Shown here in pieces: positions 33,545-44,820 of a DNA stretch of 64,000 nt. The stretch lies in contig JAEQBH010001380.1 of the NCBI GenBank assembly GCA_016808115.1, positions 62,001 through 126,000 of the forward strand, written 5' to 3'. The translations under genes were made by a program, and so were the position numbers. Below the pieces are notes generated by a model that worked only from the letters and a program-made list of their open reading frames with translations, searched no databases and was not told the DNA's origin. How positions within the stretch are numbered: position 1 is the first letter of the stretch; each line of letters starts with the position of its first letter. This stretch comes from Tetrastigma voinierianum. Lineage: Eukaryota; Streptophyta; Magnoliopsida; Vitales; Vitaceae.

Positions 33545-33636
33545 GGTACCGGTACCAGTCCCTCACTGCCAATGGGTATCGGTACCACTAGCCCTCTGCA
33601 CCATGGGTACCGGTACCACTTTTTGGTACCGGTACC
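33545..33636. repeat. Four GGTACCGGTACC palindromes
   Basis: The perfect 12-bp palindrome GGTACCGGTACC occurs at 33545-33556, 33606-33617 and 33625-33636, and with one change at 33575-33586. The copies are separated by short, unrelated text. Confidence 0.9.
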
Positions 33637-34496
33637 ACTACGCGATTTTTGCCTAGAAAATGTCGAATTTTGGCATTTTCACCCATTTTTCTTCCACAAA
33701 CCTCTTCCAATTCATCCCATATAAAAAATTCACCATCGAATCCACTCAAAACAACTCGAAAGTTGTTTTAAAATCAATAAAACATCTTCTCTTAAAAGTT
33801 AGGGCTTTTCCCCACGAAATCAAAATCGCAAAGATGAAGTGAGGGTTTCGTTTTCTTACCTTGAATCTCTTCAAATCTTCCCTTCCATGTTACTTGGTCT
33901 CTTAGAAGCAAGAAATGGGAAACAATCCCACCAAAATCACTCCTTCTAGCAAACCCTAGCTTTCTATCCCTTTTCTCCTCTCTTCTCTCCCAAAAATGTG
34001 ATTTGCTCTAAATGAGCTCCTTATACCACTTTGGTCTTTTAAATCCCCTTTAAGTGTAAGGCCTTGTTTGGCCTACACACCCATTTCTCATTTCTCATTT
34101 TCTCCATTTTTGGTCTTAAGTCACTTATTCTACATAAAGCCTTGTTTGGCCACAAAAATGCATTCTTGAGTTAAGTTCTCGCAATTCACTATATAGCCCA
34201 TAAATCTCTCTAATTGCACTTAAATTTTCAGTATTCACACTTAGACCTACAAACTCATTTATATATGACCTTTAGGTCCTTATTTTACAATTCTTCCTCT
34301 TTTTGCCTTTTTAAGTGATTAATTTCGGGTTCAATCAATTCTCATTTAGCATGTAATATTTGCATTTGGCTCTCTTAGCCATATAATCATTTATTCAATA
34401 TTCATTTAACAATTCGAAAAATACGAGTTAGCTCGGTTATACGAAATATATAATAATTTTTTATTATAAAATTCTAGGAGCATGTAGAGCGTTACA

Positions 34497-35560
34497 TGAC
34501 ATGTACCTCTACGGTAGGCGAGATAGAAATTTGAGAACTCTATTGCTATTTGCTGCATTAGATGGGTTGCGAGGAAAGAGGGCCGCCGAGGCGGTGGGAG
34601 GAGTAATAACCCACGACCATTGGCTTTAGACTAACGAGACCGCCGTAAGGTTGTTGTTCTTTGCGGTGCTACCCTTATGCGGCTGAGATGTTGTTCTTTG
34701 CCCTGTCCTTACGGCCTGGTCGCGATGGAACGAAGGGTGGGCGGTGCAGGGTTCAAGTAACCTCCCCCATAGGTTCGAGGCACATGATCCAGGCCCCTCG
34801 AGGAGGAGGGAGCAGATGCAGGCGGGTCATTTTTCTAGTAGTCGGAAGGATCACGGGGCGTTGCGGTCGCCATCGTGCACGAGGCGAGCATGGTCGTTTG
34901 CTACCATTACTACCACGGGGCCCAGTACAGTGATTGGGCTAGGGAGGGATGAGTAACCTCCAGGGGTTTCAGACACATCATCCTCTAACATACATGGGAG
35001 GAGGGGACTAGATGGTTAGGATAGCCTTGGCCATTGGAAGAGGAGTAGATGACACACGGAGCATCCGGGATATGGGTGTTAGCACTAAGAGGAAAGAGAA
35101 TCAATCTTCTTTTAATTCGGGAAGGAAGCAGAAGACTTCTATTCCGCCCGGGATTTTAAGGGCAGGTGGCCCTTGCTCGGGGCGAGGGCGGGAGTCGGGG
35201 CTTCTAGCCAGATGGGGTAGATGACATGCTATCATTGCCAGCAACTTGGGTACATGAGATGAGATTGTCCATAGAAGCTAGGATCCCAGAATTATGGGAT
35301 AGCAGTCCCAGTCATCAGTGGGACAAGCGCAGACATAGTTTGTTCCTTCTCACCCCAGCACGGGCTAAAGGGACTAGTATTAGTCCAATGGTGTTGCACA
35401 AGTGCCTTCTGCTACACAGATGGGCCAGAGAGGCCAGGGTATGGGTCGAGGTCGAGGACAGAGCTCACGGACAGAGACTTCAGGGACCTAGGGGCGTGTT
35501 TACGCCATCACACCCACCAATTAACCGGTTGATCGATCCCGGTGTCCCGGGGGGGTATGT
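34497..35560 (+). pseudogene. Tekay gag remnant with CCHC zinc knuckle
   Basis: After the foreign insertion a heavily decayed gag follows, and frames change often between 34560 and 35225. The nucleocapsid part at 35226-35280 reads CYHCQQLGYM, then a stop in place of one codon, then DCP. This is the C-x2-C-x4-(H/Y)-x4-C knuckle, with Tyr where His is usual. The glycine- and arginine-rich frames 34661-35224 fit the basic linker. In the family gag forms the particle and the knuckle binds genomic RNA. The capsid domain is too decayed to recognise. Confidence 0.6.
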
Positions 35561-35970
35561 TTATGTTATCTGCTTTATGGGGCAAAGATATTGTTTGATT
35601 CAGATGTATCATATTCATATTTATTGTTACATCATGTGTGAAAGGTTTGAGCTTAGAGGTTGAAACCTTGGAAGAGTCGTTACATGTGAGTTCTCCTATA
35701 GGGATTAAGATGAGGATTGATCATGTATGTCGGGATTGTGAGTTAGAGATCTCAGGGATTCTACTCACGGTGGACCTTCGGGTGATGGACATATCAGAGT
35801 TTGATGTCATTCTTGGCATGGATTAGTTGACAGGACATTGCGTCGTCATTGATTATGATAGTAGGAGGATTATCTTCTATACACATCATGGTATTGTGTT
35901 ACGTTTCAGGGGGATAAACATGATGCTTTACCCCAGACCGTGCACAACTCCGGGTAGAGTGGACTGTTGA
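35561..35970 (+). pseudogene. Tekay protease remnant
   Basis: AKILFDSDVSYSYLLLHH at about 35583-35640 corresponds to the family's LFDSGASHSFI active site. The catalytic Asp is kept but the following Gly is lost. LSLEVETLEESLHVSSPIG then IKMRIDHVC, and VDLRVMDISEFDVILGMD (35638-35826), give the C-terminal half in one open frame of 62 codons. A stop directly behind this (TAG after the ATGGAT) precedes a WL-type motif. Confidence 0.75.
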
Positions 35971-36990
35971 TGGGTTGGCTAGCAAGCCTTACCTTAGAAG
36001 ATAAGGGGAGACTGGATTTGAGTCTACCTGGGGTGGTTTGTGAGTATGAGGACGTTTTTCTGGACGAGCTACAGGGATTACCTCCGCACAGGGATATGGA
36101 CTTTTTCATAGAATTACACCTTGGTACGTCGCCCATATTTATGACTCCTCATAGGATGGCACCGGTTGAGTTGCGCCAGACAGGTCAGCTGGGGAATTGT
36201 TGGGCGGGTTTTATTAGGCAAAACGCCCGCCATGGGGGCGCTCCGGTTTTGTTTGCTAAGAAGAAGGACAAAACTCTTCGACTGTGCATTGACTATCGAT
36301 AGTTGAATAGGGTTACGATCAAGAATCGGTATCCATTACCGAGGATTGATGATTTGTTTGATCAGCTGAAAGGGGCGCGAGTCTACTCCAAGATAGACCT
36401 TCGCACCGATTACCATCAGTTGAGAGTTAGAAAGACGGATATCCCTAAGATAACGTTTAGGACGTGGTATGGACATTTCGAGTTCACAGTGATGCCTTTC
36501 GGGTTGATGAATGCTCCAGCGGCATTCACGGATCTCATGCATAGGGTATTCCAACCCTACTTACATCAGTTTGTTGTGGTCTTTGTTGACGAAATTTTGA
36601 ACTACTCCCAGTCTAAGGACGAGCATGAGGATCATTTGCGAATTGTTTTCTAGGCACTCAGGGACCATTAGTTGTATGCCAAGTTCAGCAAATTTGAATT
36701 TTGGCTTATTGAGGTGAAATTCTTGGGACACGTTATGTCGGCTTTAGGTGTGTCAATAGTCCCTAAGAAGGTGAGGCTGTTATGAGTTAGGAGAGGCCGA
36801 AGTCAGTCTTCGAGATACGTAGTTTCTTGGGACTAGCGGGGTACTATAGGAGGTTCATTTAGGATTTCTCTCGGCTCGCAGCACCTATAACTAGATTGAC
36901 CCAAAGGGGTCAAGTTTGAGTGGGATGACTTGTGTGAGAAGGCATTCCAGGAATTGAAAATGAGGCTTACTACATCTCTGATAGATAGTC
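35965..36990 (+). pseudogene. Tekay reverse transcriptase remnant
   Basis: Consecutive frames of 111 and 116 codons cover most of RT: GWLASLTLEDKGRLDLSLPG, then MTPHRMAPVEL, VLFAKKKDKTLRLCIDYR, a single stop replacing one codon at 36301-36303, VTIKNRYPLPRIDDLFDQL, VYSKIDLRTDYHQLRV (first catalytic Asp), FEFTVMPFGLMNAPAAF and VVVFVDEILNYSQ. The YxDD box has become FVDEI, with the second Asp changed to Glu. EFWLIEVKFLGHVMS and later SFLGLAGYYRRFI show the thumb and connection regions in other frames up to about 36990. RT copies the element's RNA into DNA inside the particle. The mutated box, stops and frameshifts mean it is inactive. Confidence 0.9.
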
Positions 36991-37420
36991 ACAGGAGCGA
37001 GGGGATAGAGAGGTACGGTGTCTTGTGATGCCTCACAGGGACAGCCGGATGTCTTGATCTGCGGTCAGGGAGGGTTGTAGCTTATGGTTCCAAACGACTA
37101 AAGAATCATAGCGAATTACCCTACACATGATGCAGGTTGGCGAAGGCCATTGTCTTTGCCTTAAAGATTTGGCGCCATATACGTATGGTGAAGCGGTCGA
37201 AGTGTTTTCAAGCGCGGGTCGAAGTATATTTTCACATAGCGGGACATCAACATGAGGCAACGCAGATGGATAGAGCATCTGGAGGATTATGACTTCACTT
37301 TGCATTATCATCCTGGTAAGGCAAATGTAGTGGATGATGCACTCAATCGGAAGTCACAAGGAGTACTGGCTAGTGTAGCTTCTCGAAAGTGCGTGGCGGT
37401 CTTTCGAGACTATGGGACGA
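36991..37420 (+). pseudogene. Tekay RNase H remnant
   Basis: GRVVAYGSKRLKNH (37070-37110), then AKAIVFALKIWRH (37139-37176) and, after a frameshift, DINMRQRRWIEHLEDYDFTL with HYHPGKANVV (37248-37335) and ALNRKSQGVLASVAS follow the expected order. The first catalytic Asp region at about 37020 is decayed. RNase H removes the RNA strand after copying. Confidence 0.85.
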
Positions 37421-37599
37421 TTTAGGCGCATTACGGTGTCGAGCTCGGGGAGAGTTAGGGAGTTCGGTGGCTACGCCATTTCTGACGGTGATTGAGTCTT
37501 AGGGGCGGGACGTAGAGATGAGTGTCCATCGGGACCGGGTCTGACCAGTGCAGTGATGAAGGCCCGGGCCGTCCAGCGGATGGTAGTCTTCGGTATAAA

Positions 37600-38690
37600 G
37601 GATGGGTTATGGTCCCCTAGTTGATTGCTGCTAGAGGGAGGGTTACGAGGGAGTTCCACTTTGCTGCAGATTTGCTTTATGCGTCGGGGTGGCGCGAAGA
37701 TGTGCATGATATTCGTTGCGGTATTATTGGGCGGGGTGAAGTGGAAAGCGTTGTGATTTTGTTCGGTGATGTCTCATGTATGTCGGTCGAGGGTGAGTGA
37801 AGCCCGGCGAGGCTCTTTAGCCATTAAATTGCGGGTGGAGTGGGAGCGTATCACGATGGACTTTGTAGCGGTACCACGGACGCCCACGAGAGATAGGATG
37901 CGGTGTGGGTGATTGTGGATCGGCTCACTAAGTTGGCAAATTTTCTAGCAGTGCGGATGACCTTCACACTGGAGGAATTCTCCCGGTTGTATATTCGAGA
38001 AATTGTCCGGTTACATGGAGTGTCGGTCTCTATCGTATCGGATAGGGACCCTAGAATTACGACACACTTTTGGAAGAGTTTCCAAAATTCCATGGGGACA
38101 CAGTTGACGTTGAGCACTGCGTTTCATCCATAGACAGATGGTCAGTCGGAGAGGACCCGTACGGTGTGGGGACATGCTGCGGGGCATGCGTTACGGTTCA
38201 AGGGTAGTTGGGAGGAGCACTTACCCTTAGTGGAATTCACCTACAACAACAGTTATCAAGCGAGTATACAGATGACACCCTATGAGGCTCTATATGGGAG
38301 GCCATGTCGATCCCCGATTTGTTGGACAAAGTTGGGAGAGAGTTCCATCAATGGTTTGGATCTGATTAGAGACACCTTGGAGAAGGTGGGTTTGATACAG
38401 AAGCGTCTTCTTACTGCTCAAAGCCGACAAAAGAGCTACGCCAACAGACGGCGTTGGCCTCTAGAGTTCGAGGTGGGTGATCACGTCTTCTTGAAGGTGG
38501 TGCCTAGGAGAGGAGTGATCAGATTCGGCAAGCGAGGGAAGCTAGCGTCGAGGTATATTAGGCCCTTTAAGATACTCGAGGAGGGTGGTGATTCTTATCA
38601 TTTGGCGCTACCACGAGTTTGCTCGGTGTCCGTGCGGTGTTACATGCCGTGCTGGAAATATACTCGGATCGACTCGTAGTGGATTGGGGA
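37600..38690 (+). pseudogene. Tekay integrase remnant
   Basis: The N-terminal HPGG region is very decayed (37640-37850). ITMDFVAVP at 37850-37880 opens the catalytic core. VIVDRLTKLANFL (37906-37945) holds the first Asp, IVSDRDPRITTHFW (38031-38072) the second, and TAFHP-stop-TDGQSERT (38118-38160) the Glu. LPLVEFTYNNSYQASIQMTP and YEALYGRPCRSP (38220-38320) follow in a 171-codon open frame that runs through VGDHVFLKVVPRRGVIRFG and RYIRPFKIL. The last corresponds to the GPY/F module, here with Arg in place of Gly. Integrase pastes the cDNA into chromatin. Confidence 0.9.
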
Positions 38691-38895
38691 AAGATTAATA
38701 TTGACATTGATGGGACCTTCGAGGAGGGACCAGTGCATATCTTGGATAGCCAGGATCAGGTATTACGGCCCAGCGAAGGCCAGGTGTGGCTAGTAAGTGT
38801 TATTGAGCGACAGAAAAGTGGAGGAGCGGCGATGGGAATGTAAGGACATGATGCGGGCCACCTATAATTTCCTATTTGAGGACGAAGGTGCGTGG
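38690..38895 (+). pseudogene. Chromodomain remnant at the integrase C-terminus
   Basis: GTFEEGPVHILDSQDQVLR (38717-38770) is the lead-in to the chromodomain in this clade. After a frameshift, EERRWECKDMMRATYNFLF (38820-38880) matches the WE(R/C)...MR..YP.LF end of the domain. The chromodomain steers insertion toward heterochromatin in chromoviruses. Frameshifts break it here. Confidence 0.7.
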
Positions 38896-38978
38896 TCTAA
38901 CATTTGGCATTAGAGTATTACTGCATATGCATGTGTTTGTGTGTGCTAGTATGTGTGAATTTCGGGGACGAAATTCTG

Positions 38979-38993
38979 TTAAGGGGGGAAAAA
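38979..38993 (+). promoter_or_regulatory. Polypurine tract of the Tekay element
   Basis: TTAAGGGGGGAAAAA stands directly before the 3' LTR start TGTAAAACCC. Upstream lies ATTTCGGGGACGAAATTC, typical of Del/Tekay elements. Confidence 0.9.
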
Positions 38994-41138
38994 TGTAAAA
39001 CCCGAAAAAAATTCCATTTTTTTGAAAAAGGGTAAAACGGTAATTTTGGTTGGCGGAAATTTTCTAGATCTCGGATGGCAGAAAGCGGACTTTGCGTTGA
39101 TTCTTCTCGTGAAATCTAGTTACCCCATTGAATTTCTTCGGATTCTGAGACAATCGAAATTTCACGTTTTTCGAGACATCGGGTGTCGGGTGACACATGA
39201 TGATCATGTGGATGCCACATGGCACCTTAGGGGAGTGACACATGGCATGACATGTGGTGCACTTGTGTGAATGGCTCACATTGAGCCAAGTGTCAAGTGC
39301 AGGAAATAATGGGAAAGATAAACCAAGAAAAAAAAAGAAGAGGATGGGATCAAATTCGGTGGATAAGTAGAGAACAGGAAAAAAAGAAAACAAAGAAAAA
39401 AAAGAAAAGAGAGGGAAAACAAGCAGAGAGAGAAAAGAAAAATAAGGGTTTTCAGCCTATACAAGATACGGAAATTGAGCCATCGGTTTTACCGTCGGAG
39501 CGAAGAAAAGTTGATCCGCACGTAAGCTGCAGCGTGGAGTACCAAAATCTTGGGTTTCATCAAACCCTTTGAGGTAAGAATTTTTTATACTTGGAATATT
39601 TCTAACCTAAAGGCTATTTAATGGCTTGCGGTTTTCTTTGAGGCAGTAAATTTAAGTCCCGAATCTTGGGATTTGAGTGTATGATTTTAGGGAATTTTCG
39701 GAATTTGTTTCGAGACCAATCCATTTGAATTTTAAATTTATTTTGGACGATCGGATTGAATTTTCGAATGCTTGTTTTCAGACCCGATTCGAGTTAATTT
39801 CGGAATTTGTTTTGGATAGTTTGGACAGGATTTTGAATTTCATTTTAGAACCCAGTCTGGAATGTGTTGAGTTTAGTTTTGATCAGGGATTGATGTCTTC
39901 AGTTTTGTTGTGTGTTCGTGTCACATTAATTAGTTGATGAATGGAACAAAAAAAAAAAAAAAATGGTTCAGGGCCATGAAGGGACCAAGAGGTGCCCTGT
40001 TTTATATGAGTTCGAGATTTGGGCCATTTTGTGTGTATTGTTGAAAAAATAAATAATATGCGGTTGTGTAAAAATCATGATAATATGTGCTTGTGTGATG
40101 TATTAACATTGAAATTGTGATGAATGGAAATTATATATTGGAAATATAATTATCCGACATTTATAAATGTTGCATATAGCATGACATAACATGGAATGAC
40201 ATGATTGCATTTCATGCACTCCGCCACATAGCGTCGAGCCCAGCGCGAGCGGATGACGGTTATTCACCATTCTTGGTGAATGTGTAGTGAATTCGAAAAT
40301 TGGGACAACGCCCAAAATTGAGACTCATGGGTGCATAAAAATAATAATAATAAATTTTGTGTTTTTGGGTGAAGCAAGATGGGGCAGATCCCCCCCCAGG
40401 GTGAAAGACCAAAATTATATTCTTGGTCAGACTTATGTATCCAACGATGAAAGTTCGTTAAAGTGTTCAAGGCGCGGCGGCTCACCGTGAGACCTCTAAA
40501 CTCCAGAACCCAAATAAACACAAGGGATTTGGTAAAATTGAATAAACATTGGAGGGTTGTCCAATGGGTTGAGTCATTGGGGAAACACCAATGACTGGTT
40601 TTCACACGCATCTGCTTGTGTGAGGGAGTAAGTCAGGACTCGGGTTTATGGGCATGAGGAGTCTCATCTCATGCATGACATGTAATATTCCATATAGAAT
40701 TATATTATTTATATGGAATGTGATTGGATGTTTTTATGTTTGCCATTGCATGTTCATTTAAAGTGGAGAGCCTCGTAGGGAGAATTTTTTCATCAAGTAT
40801 CAAGCCACCTCACATGGGACCCCTGTGTACAAGGGGGTGTACAGGAGACTCAAGGTCCGCCGAGGCCGTGATTATGAATGAGGCCAAGTGTGTGGCCTCG
40901 ATATTTCTTTATAAAAAGTCCTCTTAGCACTAGAATTCAAGCTTTTATTTTCATATTTTGCATTTAAATGGAATTGAATGGTTCCTGAAGGGATGTATAT
41001 TTGGGATATGGACAGATGAACCTTGTGTGGTCAATACTACTTATCTTGGATAGGTTATGATTATACTGTTATACAGGTTGCATGTTGGGTAGAGCTCCCC
41101 GAATAAAGGAGACTATGCCCGATTTTTTGTGAAACTAT
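38994..41138 (+). mobile_element. 3' LTR of the Tekay element, truncated
   Basis: It matches the 5' LTR from TGTAAAACCC up to GATTTTTTGTGAAACTAT (41121-41138). There the sequence switches to a different, minus-strand LTR. The remaining 130 bp or so of the LTR (from GGATCCCGATAAATGGG in the 5' copy) do not follow anywhere nearby. Confidence 0.85.
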
Positions 41139-42366
41139 TGATTGATAGGCTTTTATGTGATTGTGTTTTCTTGTGGATGTGCAATAAAGAGTGCAAATGG
41201 CCTAATCGCACAAGTATATGCTCGCCAAGTAATATAGTGTACTCAAGGTACGGATATCGATCCACAGTGGAAACCTTAATCGTAGTATGCTAAGCAACAA
41301 AATTACAATACTTTTTTAATATTCAAACTAGCAATCGTGATGGCTAAGTGGAACTAAAAGCGGATTAAACTATTACCACGTAACCGGTGTGCTCGGGATG
41401 TAAGAATGATCAAAAGGGTGTGCAAAGAGGTTGTGGTGTCAGGGTTGGCTGGACAATCCTACTATGTAATGTCGCTTGCCTCTATTCTATTATCTTGTAT
41501 ACATGTTCTCCAAGGCGGCTCTTATCTATTGAATTAAAGCCTTTCTCAAGGTCATTTAACCCCTTTACCATCAGGTTTTTTGCTCATCGGGCTCAACCCT
41601 GCTAAAGAGGTGCATGGGAATGCAAAGAACTCCTAAGCCTCTTAATTATTGATAATCCTACATTACCAAGGTTAACCCAACTATGTCTAATTTCTTCATT
41701 CACTTCTCAAATCTTACAAAGAACCACTCATATTAAGATTAACTTAAATTAATATGTTGATTTCATCCAAGCATGAGTTAATGGTAAAACAAATATATAT
41801 AAGATAATGGAATTATAAAAGGCTAACACTTTAATATAGTATTCATGTCCAAATCTCTACTAACACCCTAAGCCACGAAATTAGAACCTCATTATGTTAT
41901 GTTCCAGTACAAATGAAAAGCAAGACATAATAATAAGAATAGAGAAAACTTTAATGATCGAGGGAATGACGATCTCCCGGATTCTTCAAGTCTCTCTCTT
42001 TAATATCGGCCTTCAAGTCTTCTTTCCTTTGTTCCAAACTCTAGTTTCGCAAACCCTAGCACTGTAAACGATTTTCTAACCCCCAAAATTGGATTCTCCC
42101 GTTCCTTTTATAGCTTCTTTGAGAGATAAGGTTTGTAAAGTCTTTCCCAAGCAACGTCAAGTCAGGCATTGCGATTGGCCGACATTTCTCGCACCAATCT
42201 TCTCTAGGACTCCGGCAAGGCTCCATTTCTAGCATTTTTCAAGATTCTACAAAACCCAATAAAATAAGCATTAGAAAAGTAATCAAACAATGTCACATAT
42301 ATATGAATTCGATCCCGAATCTCGCTTAAATCCTGTGTTTGTAATGAGGCTTTATCACACTCATCA
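41139..42366 (-). mobile_element. 3' LTR of an Athila-like element
   Basis: On the minus strand it starts TGATGAGTGTGATAAAGCC at 42366 and ends near 41139 at the break with the Tekay LTR. GTATATGCTCGCCAAGTAAT with the following GGTACGGATATCGATCC-type text (41211-41260) is the sort of sequence found in such LTRs. No second copy of this LTR is in the window, so the left border is inferred from the junction alone. Confidence 0.6.
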
Positions 42367-43565
42367 CACTTAAACTAGCTTCTTGTCATTCTCAAGCAAG
42401 AAACATACTTTGAACCAGACACACAAGAAAATAACATACTAAACTTAACGACACGAGAGTGATGCACATGTTGCCAAGATGATGGATCAAAATGAACCGA
42501 ACTCACAAATCTTGCCCTTTGTTTCTAATTTCAGAGGATCCTTAAAGTTGTTTGACTTTCGAAAGAATTCAGTTGAATCTGGTTCGATCGACAAGTGACT
42601 CAGCTCGTAGGTTTTCTATTGCCTTTCCCAGGAAGTATGTGCATTGGATGTATGATCTCTAGCATATAACTCTGCCTCGACCCCGTAAAACTTGAATTCA
42701 ACTTTGCCTATTTGGAAGAGTCTAATCTTACAAAAGGATAAGAACGCACCATTTTTATTCATACTAACTTACCTATCCATGAACAAATCTTGTGGTCTAC
42801 AAGTTTTAGCTTAGTACCTTGTAGCGGATTCGCTGGTGACTTCCTCACCACTGTTATGGCACCATTCAGCTTCCCGAACTTCACCCTCGAACACTAACCA
42901 AATCTAAGGGTCCCAGCCGGGAAACTTCCCATCCTCTCGTCCTATGTAACGAGTGAGGAAGTCAATGGCTCTCGCTTGGCTCAAGGCATTAGTTTTGAAA
43001 AGCCCGGATCGGTGTCCAGATTCACTAGAAGATCCCACTATTCTATTCGCCACTTTATTTATTTATTTTAGATGGGGCTCATGGCAACTCTCTTTTTTCT
43101 AAGGTGTCTTATCACTGCGTTTAGAAACTCCCCAAGGTTCGCTGAACGTTGCAAGCTCCAACCGTAGCCTAGGTATACCCTGGAGATCACAGGTATAAGT
43201 GTGTGGTAGACTATTCTGGAATTGGTTTCTTGAACACCAAGGAGCTGACTCACTATGTCATCCCTACCTATCCAAGCATGTAATTCCCCAACATTAAACA
43301 ACCTAAGGATCATTTCTTGTTACTTTCAATGTGTGTTTCGAAATTTGAAGAGGTCAAAAGGATCCTTGATTGGAAATCATGGCATCACTCACACATACAA
43401 CTACTTAACACAATCCTAAAACATGAAATTAAACTGAGATATCCTAACACACAAAACCTAAACGAAAAACCGTGGAAAGTACGAACATAAACATAAAATA
43501 TAAATGGTAATATCAAAAATATCCTAAACCATGAACATAAACATAAACATAAACGTATCCTTAAA
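42367..43565 (-). mobile_element. 3' untranslated region of the Athila-like element
   Basis: On the minus strand the motif CTTGCTTGAGAATGACAAG (42400-42382) is followed by TAGTTTAAGTGTG and the LTR start. The same near-palindrome and spacing occur at 63685-63722 in another element. The rest has no open frame with a family match. Confidence 0.6.
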
Positions 43566-44820
43566 TAATCTGAAAACTGATGCCAACCCTACCGCCTACA
43601 ACTTCCCTAAACAAAAAGGATAATGTCTTCTTACTGCAAGGAAATAAAAGATGGAACTCCCTCGTCGATCCTGTGGATCACTGTGGTGGCGGTGGTGGCA
43701 CATGGAAGGCAAGTAGCTGGGCGAGCTACTGCTTGATGACCTGCTGGTTGCGGAGGATTATGCGCATGTCAGCCTGGAGTGCATCCATGTCCTGGCTCAT
43801 GGTGACCCGATGCTCCTGGGTCTCATCCCAGAAAGCATCAAACCTCGAAGTGAGGTCCTGAATATGGTCCTCTAGAGTAGGAGAAGGATCGTGACATTCG
43901 GCTCACGGCACTCGAGGGGTGGATGGGTGGCCGCCTCACCAGTGGTCTCTCACGATGCTAAACAAAGTTTGGTATCCTCACCTCCCTCATCCGAAGGTAC
44001 ATGACCTGAGTCATAAATCGCTTTGGATCGAGGAACGCCCTGCATATCCTTCTTTACTAGATGGTCCCAATGGATGGATCGCAGCTCATTATCTCCTTAA
44101 CGGCACCCCCGTTTGGCACACAATGAGAAAGGGGTGCTTGAGGTTCATTTTGGTGTCCCAGTTATAGACGATGACGTCCTTTATTACCTGACCGACATCA
44201 AACGGGATGTTCTGAATGATGGCAAAATTAAGCAATGCCTATTTCATCGTTACCTCGCAAACGTTCGTTGTTGGAATAAGATGAGAGGTGATAAAATGGT
44301 GCCACACCTTAGGTATATAGGCTATGGTTTCATTTAAGTGCACAAATATGGCCCTCATTGTTTAATTTCCACTCGCCTTGCCCGTTTGTGAGCATCTTAA
44401 GGATTTTCGGGTAGTTAATGTTTTCGTAAAGCCTATCATAGGCCTCGGGGTTAACCGACTCAAGGTTATAATAAAGATTGATAGATTCTCAGATCAAGTC
44501 TACCAACACCCTACCGGACTCCCGACCTTCTCGGTTAATAAGAGTCGCTTATGTCGGGAGTAGAATTCCCCGACAACCATCGTGGCAGCTCGGCCCTGGG
44601 CCAAGTACAATGCACCCCACCCCTTCCTAGCTATGGTTTTCCGGAAAAAATCGTCGAGATGTTGGAATCCCTTCTCCTTAATGAAGGAGCGATTGGCAGA
44701 GATGAGGTTGAACTTCTCGGCCGCGCTCTCATTGACGAATTTATAGTGATCGTAGGTCTGAGAGTGTTCTTTACTAGCCCGGCTACTTTTCGGGCTCATT
44801 TTTTGCTTTTTGCTCAACAT
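43566..44820 (-). pseudogene. ORF with 'putative plant transposon protein' domain (PF20167 type), decayed
   Basis: The first open frame (44820-44500, 106 codons) has YDHYKFVNESAAEKFNLISA, then NRSFIKEKGF and ATMVVGEFYSRH. This is the start of the domain named 'putative plant transposon protein', common in plant LTR elements. Further fragments follow in other frames: INYPKILKMLTNGQGEWKL (about 44420-44365), VAPFYHLSSY (44310-44280) and a C-terminal segment whose HRVTMSQDMDALQADMRIIL with RNQQVIKQ (43815-43730) looks like a short coiled coil before a His/Pro-rich tail. Function is unknown. It lies downstream of the gag part on the same strand. The plus-strand frame 44551-45180 is its shadow. 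Confidence 0.65.

Larger units (their letters stand above)
28838..34496 (-). mobile_element. Minus-strand LTR insertion, probably one solo LTR nested in another
   Basis: The plus strand begins TGTGGCGACC and ends TAGAGCGTTACA, so on the minus strand it runs from TGTAACGCTC to GGTCGCCACA, valid LTR ends. The flanks TGGCA (28833-28837) and TGACA (34497-34501) form a 4/5 target duplication, and Tekay sequence resumes behind it. No gag-pol domain is visible in 5.66 kb. Inside, TGTAACACCC at 29178 looks like the end of a second LTR. Two similar modules occur (GCTTTACGCTTAGTGGG near 29582 and GCATTTTCATGCTTAGTGG near 32538), so I infer one LTR within a related one. I could not fix the right border of the inner copy. 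Confidence 0.65.
26151..41138 (+). mobile_element. Tekay/Del-type chromovirus, degraded and interrupted
   Basis: Two direct LTRs (26151-28448 and 38994-41138) bound an internal region with an initiator-Met-type PBS, gag, protease, RT, RNase H, integrase and a chromodomain remnant. Upstream of the polypurine tract lies ATTTCGGGGACGAAATTC (38959-38976), a sequence typical of this clade. A 5.66-kb foreign insertion (28838-34496) splits the leader. The right end is cut off at 41138, so the last 130 bp or so of the 3' LTR and any target duplication are lost. Every domain carries stops. Confidence 0.88.
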
